DNA from: CAYLJJ01 sp964384025
GTDB taxonomy: Bacteria > Myxococcota_A > Bradymonadia > UBA7976 > UBA1532
DNA: 45,111 nucleotides
Reading direction: 5' to 3'
Assembly: GCA_964384025.1 (NCBI GenBank)
Contig: CAYLJJ010000053.1
Coordinates: forward strand, 1 to 45,111
A program made the position numbers and the translations under genes. A model generated the notes under the pieces. It was not told the origin of the DNA. It saw only the letters and a program-made list of their open reading frames with translations, and did no database searches. Shown piece by piece: positions 1-6,320 of the stretch. Numbering within the stretch: the first letter of the stretch is position 1; the number at the start of each line of letters is the position of its first letter.

Positions 1-37
1 TCGCTGCTCCCGAACCCTGAGAAGCATTCTTCCCAGC

Positions 38-113
38 GATTTCTCAACGTACAAAGTACATAGGAAACAGGGTTTTTATAAATGCCGCTGAGAAATCAGA
101 ACGGTCCCTGTTT
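38..113. repeat. interlocked inverted repeats at the 3' end of the RND gene
   Basis: Two perfect inverted repeats interlock here. GATTTCTCA (38-46) pairs with TGAGAAATC (89-97), and AAACAGGG (65-72) pairs with CCCTGTTT (106-113). The right arms lie over and just inside the stop codon of the RND gene. Transcribed from the minus strand, the two stems cannot both form as simple hairpins; they would compete or make a pseudoknot. There is no T-run typical of an intrinsic terminator, so a role in ending the operon transcript is only a guess. Confidence 0.4.
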
Positions 114-3092
114 GAATCGCGCAGGGAGCGCTCTCAACTCATCAAGCAGAGAGTAGAGGAGAGGAACGGCGAAGAGGGTGAGGAGGGTGCCCGCCGCCAA
201 GCCTCCCATGATCACTCGAGCCAAGGGCGCATATTTGATGCCCAAGAGAGCAGAGTCTCCAAAGGCCATCGGCAGCAGCCCCGCCATGGTGGTGCAAGCG
301 GTCATCAGGATGGGGCGTAGGCGCTCATGGCCGCTTTGGAGCAGGGCCTCATCGCGGCTCAAGCCTTCAGCTCGCCGCTGCTGCACCTGATCGATCAGCA
401 CAATCCCGTTGTTGACCACTACACCCACCAGGATAATACAGCCCACGATCGCCATGATATCTAGAGGGGTGTTGCTCAGATAGAGAGTCCAAAGCACTCC
501 AATAAAAGCCAACGGGATAGAGAAAATGATCGAAAATGGCAAAATTAAGCTTTCAAAAAGTAGTCCCATCAGGAAGAAGACCAAACAGACAGAAACAAGC
601 AGAGCAAAGGCTCCACCTGCTTCATTCTCATCGCGTTTCTTAAAGCGTCCACCCATCTCCAAGCGATAGCCTTCAGGGAGGCTCTCTTTAAAGCCTAGAG
701 TGCTCCGTTCCAGGGCCTTAAATAGCTCATTCTCCTCCCCATAGACCCGCAAATCAACCCGCCCGCGTCGATCTTCGCGGATGATGCGCGCTTGCCCAGG
801 GACAATCTGAGCTTCAGTGAGCTGAGCTAGGGGAACAGTCCCCGCGCTCCCCTTGAGCTTGAGCTGCTCAAGTTGCTCTCGTTCGCTGCGATCTTCTGGG
901 GAGAGCAAGACATGCACCGGAATTTCTCGCGCAGGGGTGTGAAGATCACTGAGCCGTCGCCCCCTCAGAGCATAGTCGAGGCTGCCTGCGATCTGCATCG
1001 CAGAGAGCTGAACCCGCTCTGCTGCTTCTCGATCGACCAGGAAGCGCAGCTCCCTCGCCCCCACAGCGCTCTCCAAATCCACCTGGTGAACAAACTCTCG
1101 TCGCCTCAGATAGCGAAGGAGATTCTGTGCCAACTCAGCGCTTTGCTCACTGTCAGGGCCTGAGATCCCGATGAGGACCCCTCCCTCTCCGCTGGCCCCT
1201 CTCCAACCGATGCGACCTCGAAAACCAGGGCGCTTGGGCATCAAAGCGCGGATCTCTTTGAGCAGCTCATCACGCTCCATCGGCTGCTCTTTCTTGAAGT
1301 AGAGCTTTAGACTGGCACGCTCTGGCCCAGTCATACGCGCTAAGGTGGCGCGGATCCCCAAGCGCTCTCGCTGCGCCAAGAGCGCCTGCTCTAGCGCTGA
1401 GAGGCTCTCATCCAGCTCTTCAAAGCTGCCGTTGGCGGGGGCGTTGAGGTAGATTCGCAGGGAGGTCACCCCACCCTGAAGTTGATCCACTCGTCTGAGC
1501 TTCTGAGCAGGGAGGAGTATGCTCAAGAGGCTGAGCAGCAGCAGCAGGCTGGAGGCGCGATGATGCTTCAGAGACCAACTCAAGGCGCGTAGATAGAGCC
1601 TCTGGAGTCGAGGGAGCTGAACTGCCTCTCTGGCTCTCCTTCGAGATAAGCGAGCCGCCGCAGGAATATAGACAAGGGCCACGCCCAAGCTGGCTAGGAG
1701 AGCATAGCCGACGGGAGCCCCGATGCGCCCCAGGAAGAAGGAGAGCGCGGGGTTGTCCTGAAGGAGCACCATGGGGAGGAAGACCACCAGGGTCGTTAAG
1801 GTCGCCAGGGTGATCGCCAAAGAGACTTCTCTTCCCCCCCGCTCCTCTGGATCAGGGCTGCCTAAGCGCTGATGACGCTCGATGTTCTCTAACACAACGA
1901 TGGCGTTGTCGATCACCATCCCCACCGAGAGCATCAACCCCATCATCGACATGATGTTCAGGGACTCTCCCTGAAAGTAGAGCACCTCCAGAGCGCCGAT
2001 CAGGCAGAGGGGGATCGCCAGAGCGACCCAGAGGGTCATCTCCAGGGAGCGCAGGAAGAGGAAGAGGATCAAAATCGCAAAGGCGCCGCCGTAGAGGGCG
2101 GAGATCCGCAGCTGCTCCATCGACTCCTTGATATGGCTCCCCTGGTCAAAGAAGACTTCGCTGATCAAACCCTCTTGATCTTTGAGTGTTCGAGCGATCT
2201 GCGCGCTGATCTCCGCCCCCAACTCCACGGTGTTGGCGCTGGCTTCCTTGAAGATCCGTAGGGTGGCTGAGGGGCGACCATTGATTCGATGAACCCTTGG
2301 GGTGGGATCAGGGCCATAGGTAACCTTCGCCACCTCAGCCAAACGTCGCCCAGCTCCCACAGGCAACTCACGCAAACTCTCCAGATCTCGGTAACGGGAG
2401 AGCGCGCGCAGCAGGAGCCGACGCCCTCCCTCCTCCAACGCCCCCACTGCCAGATTAAAGTTCTCTCGGTTAAGCTTGCGAATAAGCGCGGAGATCTCCA
2501 ACCCTGCTTCCTCCAGAGCCCCCGCGTTCAGCTCAATGCGAACCCCCTTGGACGCGAGACCATTGATAGAGACAGAGCTGACTCCAGGGAGGCGCTCTAG
2601 AGGCCGGGCGAGCTGCTGCTCTAAGAAGTGGTGAGGATCCTCTAGATGCTCAGGCAGGGTGATGCCCAACACATAGATCGGCTGATCATTGGGGTTGTGC
2701 CTCCAGATAAAGGCAGCGCGCGCCCCCTCAGGGAGCTTGGGTAGGAGCCGGTCCAGGCGATCTCGAACCTGCTGCCAAGCCTCATCCACCTGAGCATCTC
2801 CCCGCAACTCAAGCAAGCAACCTACAGAGTCACCTGAGATATAGAGGCGGATACGCTTAAGCCGGGGTAGGGTGGAGAGCTGATCCTCCAGAGGCTCAGC
2901 GATAAGGCGTTCATTATCCGCTGGAGCCGCCGGTAAGGTGGGCAGCTCCACCCAGAGGAAGGGAGGATCAAAGCCTGAGGGCAGGAGCTGTAGAGGGATA
3001 CCTCTCTGCGCTAAGACCCCCAAGACCAGGAGCGCCAGCAGGCTCATCAATACCGTCACCGGGCGGCGCAGGGCAAAGCGGGGGAGGTTCAC
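96..3092 (-). CDS. RND-family efflux transporter permease
   Basis: Inner-membrane proton-driven exporter of the AcrB/CzcA superfamily (998 aa, slightly shorter than the usual 1020-1050). An N-terminal membrane helix (about 11-29) is followed by a porter domain, a helix bundle from about 325, a second porter domain and a second bundle; this is the normal duplicated RND layout. The TM4 proton-relay motif reads VIDNAIVVLENIERH with D395-N396, so the second Asp of the AcrB D407-D408 pair is Asn. The matching second-half motif is VVNNGIVLID. The substrate cannot be read from the sequence. The start is GTG and overlaps the TolC-type stop as GTGA, so the two genes are translationally coupled. A TetR regulator lies upstream in the same transcript. 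No membrane-fusion (adaptor) gene is in view; it may lie beyond the left edge or elsewhere. Confidence 0.9.
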   Translation of the reverse strand: MNLPRFALRRPVTVLMSLLALLVLGVLAQRGIPLQLLPSGFDPPFLWVELPTLPAAPADNERLIAEPLEDQLSTLPRLKRIRLYISGDSVGCLLELRGDAQVDEAWQQVRDRLDRLLPKLPEGARAAFIWRHNPNDQPIYVLGITLPEHLEDPHHFLEQQLARPLERLPGVSSVSINGLASKGVRIELNAGALEEAGLEISALIRKLNRENFNLAVGALEEGGRRLLLRALSRYRDLESLRELPVGAGRRLAEVAKVTYGPDPTPRVHRINGRPSATLRIFKEASANTVELGAEISAQIARTLKDQEGLISEVFFDQGSHIKESMEQLRISALYGGAFAILILFLFLRSLEMTLWVALAIPLCLIGALEVLYFQGESLNIMSMMGLMLSVGMVIDNAIVVLENIERHQRLGSPDPEERGGREVSLAITLATLTTLVVFLPMVLLQDNPALSFFLGRIGAPVGYALLASLGVALVYIPAAARLSRRRAREAVQLPRLQRLYLRALSWSLKHHRASSLLLLLSLLSILLPAQKLRRVDQLQGGVTSLRIYLNAPANGSFEELDESLSALEQALLAQRERLGIRATLARMTGPERASLKLYFKKEQPMERDELLKEIRALMPKRPGFRGRIGWRGASGEGGVLIGISGPDSEQSAELAQNLLRYLRRREFVHQVDLESAVGARELRFLVDREAAERVQLSAMQIAGSLDYALRGRRLSDLHTPAREIPVHVLLSPEDRSEREQLEQLKLKGSAGTVPLAQLTEAQIVPGQARIIREDRRGRVDLRVYGEENELFKALERSTLGFKESLPEGYRLEMGGRFKKRDENEAGGAFALLVSVCLVFFLMGLLFESLILPFSIIFSIPLAFIGVLWTLYLSNTPLDIMAIVGCIILVGVVVNNGIVLIDQVQQRRAEGLSRDEALLQSGHERLRPILMTACTTMAGLLPMAFGDSALLGIKYAPLARVIMGGLAAGTLLTLFAVPLLYSLLDELRALPARFKQGPF

Positions 3093-4519
3093 GGTCGGGT
3101 TTGAATTTCCAGGGCAAGATCTTTGAGGAGGCTGCCCGTGAGTTGAGCCAGCAGCAGGCGAGCGCGGAGACCCTCAGCCTGAACCCTCAGGCGGTTGAGC
3201 TGCGCCTCGGCGAGTTCCTGCTGCACTCTAAGCAAGTCAAGCTGGGTGGCGCGGCCCAACTCCAGGCGATCTTGCTCCGCTTGCAGCGCCCGCGCTGAGA
3301 GCCTGATCAGCTCATCAGCCAGCTTTAAGGCTGTCGCGCTGCGATGATGAGCCCGCCGCGCAGCCTCCAGCTCCCCTCTGAGGCGACGCTTGATCCCCTC
3401 CGCCTCTACCTCTATACGCGAGAGGGCATGTCTGGCCTGGAGAAGCTGACCTTGAGCGCTGCGGTTGGCGGGTGGGAAGGAGAAGCTCAAACTGGCGCTG
3501 TAGTAATGGGTCTCATTCTCTGGCAGACCCACCATCGCCCCACCCCAATCAGCGTCCAGCCCCGACTGAGAAGCGGTCAGGCCCAAATCCAGGCGTGGGC
3601 GCCCAAGATCCTCTAAGAGCGGTAGCTCTAAGATCAGAAGGCGGCGGCTGGCCTCCAAGCTGCGAAGCTCAGGTTGCATCTTCAACGCCGTTTTAAAGCT
3701 CTCCTCTGGGCTCAAGCGCCAGGGGGGCAGCTCAGGCAGAGGCAAGCTTGGAGGAGGCTGGCCCAACCAGCGCTCCAAGAGGGCGCGCTTATCCTCCAGG
3801 AGCCCCTCAGCTTGAAGCAGTGCCCTTTGTCGCTCCGCTTGGCCCTGTTCTAAGACAGCCAGATCGACCGGAGCCAAACGCCCCAGCTCTACGCGAACAC
3901 GGTTGGCCTCGAGCTGAGTCTTGGCTAGGGCGAGGGCCTGAGCACGAATCTTTCGTTCTTCGTGCGCTAAGGCCAGCTCCAAAACAGCCCCTAGAAACTC
4001 TCCTGCCCGCGCCTCTAAGAGCAGCTCCCGTTGATCTCGGCTGGTCTCCAACTCCACCTCCGCTTTGTGGAGCGGGTTGAGCTGGATCTCTTCACCCCAA
4101 CCTCGCCAAAGAGGCTGCTTAAAGTTGAGCTGAAGCCGAGCTTCATAGCACTGATCGCTGGCCAAACCGGGGACACAGTTTTGGAAGGGGTTGTTGGTCT
4201 CGGTGAGGGATTGAGAGAGGCTCAACTCCAGAAGGCTGCCCCAACGCAGAGGCTGAATCCAGCCCACCGAGAGCCCAGTCCCCTCAGTATCAAAGCTCTG
4301 TTTGCTCCCATCCAGCCCTGGCCCTGTACGACGCTGTCGGCTGTGCTCTAAGCTCAACTCCAAGCGACCATCTAAGGTCCCCAAAGCGGCCTCTTGACCC
4401 GCTTTACGCTCCCGTACCCGCAGCGCCGCCGCCTGTAGCTCAGGATCTCGATCCAGGGCGATCTGAACGAGATCAGCTAAAGGAGAGAGGTTTAATAGGA
4501 GAAGGAGGAGGCTGGTCAT
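3089..4519 (-). CDS. TolC-family outer-membrane efflux protein
   Basis: Outer-membrane channel component for the RND pump (476 aa, typical for TolC/CusC). It has a short leucine-rich signal sequence (about residues 1-16) and then two related halves of long helices flanking beta-strand segments. Examples are the amphipathic heptad-like stretch around LELALAHEERKIRAQALALA and the C-terminal half with LRVQQELAEAQLNRL, which matches the family's final coiled coil. There is no lipobox. The ATG lies only 6 nt after the DUF3226 stop and has no evident Shine-Dalgarno sequence, so translation probably depends on coupling to the upstream gene. Its stop overlaps the RND start. The family is secure; the partner pump is inferred from adjacency. 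Confidence 0.87.
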   Translation of the reverse strand: MTSLLLLLLNLSPLADLVQIALDRDPELQAAALRVRERKAGQEAALGTLDGRLELSLEHSRQRRTGPGLDGSKQSFDTEGTGLSVGWIQPLRWGSLLELSLSQSLTETNNPFQNCVPGLASDQCYEARLQLNFKQPLWRGWGEEIQLNPLHKAEVELETSRDQRELLLEARAGEFLGAVLELALAHEERKIRAQALALAKTQLEANRVRVELGRLAPVDLAVLEQGQAERQRALLQAEGLLEDKRALLERWLGQPPPSLPLPELPPWRLSPEESFKTALKMQPELRSLEASRRLLILELPLLEDLGRPRLDLGLTASQSGLDADWGGAMVGLPENETHYYSASLSFSFPPANRSAQGQLLQARHALSRIEVEAEGIKRRLRGELEAARRAHHRSATALKLADELIRLSARALQAEQDRLELGRATQLDLLRVQQELAEAQLNRLRVQAEGLRARLLLAQLTGSLLKDLALEIQTRP

Positions 4520-4525
4520 GATAGA

Positions 4526-5041
4526 TTAGACTTCGTAGAGTTTTCTAAACCAAGTGACAAAGGGTTGTAAGCTAGAGCTTCGTAAGTCAAATGTGTTAAA
4601 GACAGGTTCGCGCCAAAGAGGCTTACCTGGCTCCTCTAAGGCGATCCAGGCGTTAATGATCGCCTTGGAGCGATGTAGTGGATTGTAGTAAGCACCAAGT
4701 TCTTTACCCTGAACTACAAAGCTCTTAGAGTGTTCTTTGAGCGGTTGTTTTCCAGGTTTAAACGCAGCGAGGAGGAGATCCTCAAACATCCCATTTTCTT
4801 GATTGTTAGGCATGATCCAGACTCCAAAAAGGATACCACGCTCTCGAAATTGTCCTATAAACCCTTCAGAAGGTGCCCTCTCGGGCAAATTGGAAATTAA
4901 GTCTTTACAGAATGTTTTTATAAACTTCCAAGCACCGATATAATCTTCATCTGCATCGATGATTATCCTAAGATGGGTTGTTCTCGGTGATTGAAGGCGA
5001 GTTTGGATACACTCTCTGTTGAGATTACTGCGGCCAATCAT
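4526..5041 (-). CDS. DUF3226-family (TOPRIM-like) protein, N-terminally truncated
   Basis: The 171 residues match the middle and end of DUF3226 proteins. Visible family features are LRIIIDADED (24-33), GVWIMPNNQENGMFEDLLL around the centre, HRSKAIINAWIALEEPGKPL, and the C-terminal QPFVTWFRKLYE. Family members are normally about 50-80 residues longer at the N-terminus and begin with a TOPRIM-type glutamate motif (VEGxxD), which is missing here. DUF3226 proteins are usually encoded beside an AAA/ABC-type ATPase, as here, and are thought to form defence or nuclease-like modules, although the function is not established. The gene starts 2 nt after the ATPase stop, in another frame. I infer that one deletion removed the end of the ATPase and the start of this gene, so it is probably non-functional. 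Confidence 0.7.
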   Translation of the reverse strand: MIGRSNLNRECIQTRLQSPRTTHLRIIIDADEDYIGAWKFIKTFCKDLISNLPERAPSEGFIGQFRERGILFGVWIMPNNQENGMFEDLLLAAFKPGKQPLKEHSKSFVVQGKELGAYYNPLHRSKAIINAWIALEEPGKPLWREPVFNTFDLRSSSLQPFVTWFRKLYEV

Positions 5042-5043
5042 AT

Positions 5044-5688
5044 CTATTTTCCATCTAGATTTCCTGCCACGATCCGAGCTGTTCTTGGCTCAAGAATCTT
5101 TAGAGCCTCTATGATAATTGGTTCTTTGTTTGTAAGAGAAAATTTATTAAACAACACAATTGCATTGTCAGGAAGGATGGAGTCTGTTCCCAAAAACACA
5201 GTTTCTTCTAAAGCATTGGCGTCTATTGCCGAATTTAATGCCGCATTAAAATAATGAATTTTCGACCCGTCGAAACCATAACTTCTACTGTTTGTATTAA
5301 CTAAAAGTCTCCCGTTCGATTTTTGTCCTATTTTTAGAAGATTCTGGCCAATAATTTCCAGGTTTTTTTCTGTGTTAAACGTGGAGTCTTTAAATCGTCT
5401 AACTTTAAGTCTAAACGTAAGTCGGTTCGATCCAATATGAAACTCCTGTTCATCCTCAAAATGAAAGCCATGAAACAACGAATTTAATATATGAATATCA
5501 GGTTCAGGACGTCTTTTTGAAGAGAGTGTGATTGCAAACGGCGTCTGATACAAAAGCAGTCCAATTGTTTCTAGCACTCTTGTCTTACCAGAGTTATTGC
5601 GACCGATTAATAAATTAACTCGACCCAGCTTCTCCATATAGAAATTCTTGAAACAACGATAATTTGTGATTTTTAATGTACGAACCAT
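5044..5688 (-). CDS. AAA/ABC-type ATPase, C-terminally truncated
   Basis: This is the N-terminal half of an OLD/RecF-like ABC ATPase of the kind paired with DUF3226 proteins (214 aa; relatives are about 370-420). It opens with LKITNYRCFKNF and a Walker A motif GRNNSGKT (residues 29-36). It continues to a typical family segment, ETVFLGTD, then the LTNKEPIIIEALKILEPRTARI stretch in two adjoining parts. The protein then ends, before the signature, Walker B and switch-histidine motifs. It therefore could not hydrolyse ATP in the usual way. The segment is clearly AT-richer than the topA and RND genes on either side, which suggests acquisition by transfer followed by decay. It lies 15 nt after the TetR stop, inside the efflux transcript. 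Confidence 0.72.
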   Translation of the reverse strand: MVRTLKITNYRCFKNFYMEKLGRVNLLIGRNNSGKTRVLETIGLLLYQTPFAITLSSKRRPEPDIHILNSLFHGFHFEDEQEFHIGSNRLTFRLKVRRFKDSTFNTEKNLEIIGQNLLKIGQKSNGRLLVNTNSRSYGFDGSKIHYFNAALNSAIDANALEETVFLGTDSILPDNAIVLFNKFSLTNKEPIIIEALKILEPRTARIVAGNLDGK

Positions 5689-5703
5689 AGTGGAAATTCA
5701 TCT

Positions 5704-6294
5704 CTAGTTTAAGAGCAGCTCATCAAGGAAAATTCCCTGTAGCGACAGGATGATCGGCTCAGGATCAAGATCATCTCTCAGGATCAGATAGCTGGGCAGG
5801 CTCCTCAAAGCAGCCATCAGCGCCAACGCTCTCCCAGATGTATCATGTGGCCTCAGCTCCTCCAACTCAACTCCTCGGCGATAAAGGCGCTCTAGGGCTC
5901 GAATGCTCTCAACATCTTGACCATCAAAACCCTCCCCTTCACGACAACGACCTTCGATGATACGCGCCATCGAGAGGTGCATAAAGAGGAGCTGGTGTCG
6001 CTGGCTCCAACGCTCGATCACTTGGCGGATAAAGCTGCGCAGCGCCTCCACAGGGCTGGCGCGCTGCTCCGCTTCAAAGAGCCAGCGACGGACAGGAGCG
6101 AAGAGCCGCGCGGTGGCGATGATCAGCAGCTCCTCTTTGCTGCTGTAGTAGTGATAGAGCCCCCCCTTGGTCAGCCCCGCTCGCTTGGCGATGCTCTGCA
6201 TAGAGGCCCCCTCGTAGCCCTTCTCGATAAACTCAGAGATCGCCGCATTGATGATCGCTTGTTGGCGCTTCTCACGGGGTTCTTTGCGCGTCAC
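5704..6294 (-). CDS. TetR/AcrR-family transcriptional regulator
   Basis: A 196-aa one-component repressor. The N-terminal helix-turn-helix runs from RQQAIINAAISEFIEKGYEG through MQSIAKRAGLTKGGLYHYYSSKEELL (split here for length), the standard TetR_N pattern with the KGGLYHYYxSKEEL recognition-helix end. The remaining 130 or so residues are a helical ligand-binding and dimerisation domain that does not reveal the ligand. The start is GTG at 6294. It lies 26 nt downstream of topA and upstream of the TolC/RND genes on the same strand, so the natural expectation is that it controls the efflux genes. No clear palindromic operator could be picked out by eye. Confidence 0.9.
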   Translation of the reverse strand: MTRKEPREKRQQAIINAAISEFIEKGYEGASMQSIAKRAGLTKGGLYHYYSSKEELLIIATARLFAPVRRWLFEAEQRASPVEALRSFIRQVIERWSQRHQLLFMHLSMARIIEGRCREGEGFDGQDVESIRALERLYRRGVELEELRPHDTSGRALALMAALRSLPSYLILRDDLDPEPIILSLQGIFLDELLLN

Positions 6295-6320
6295 CGTTCT
6301 CTCCTGCCTCTCAGGATCTC

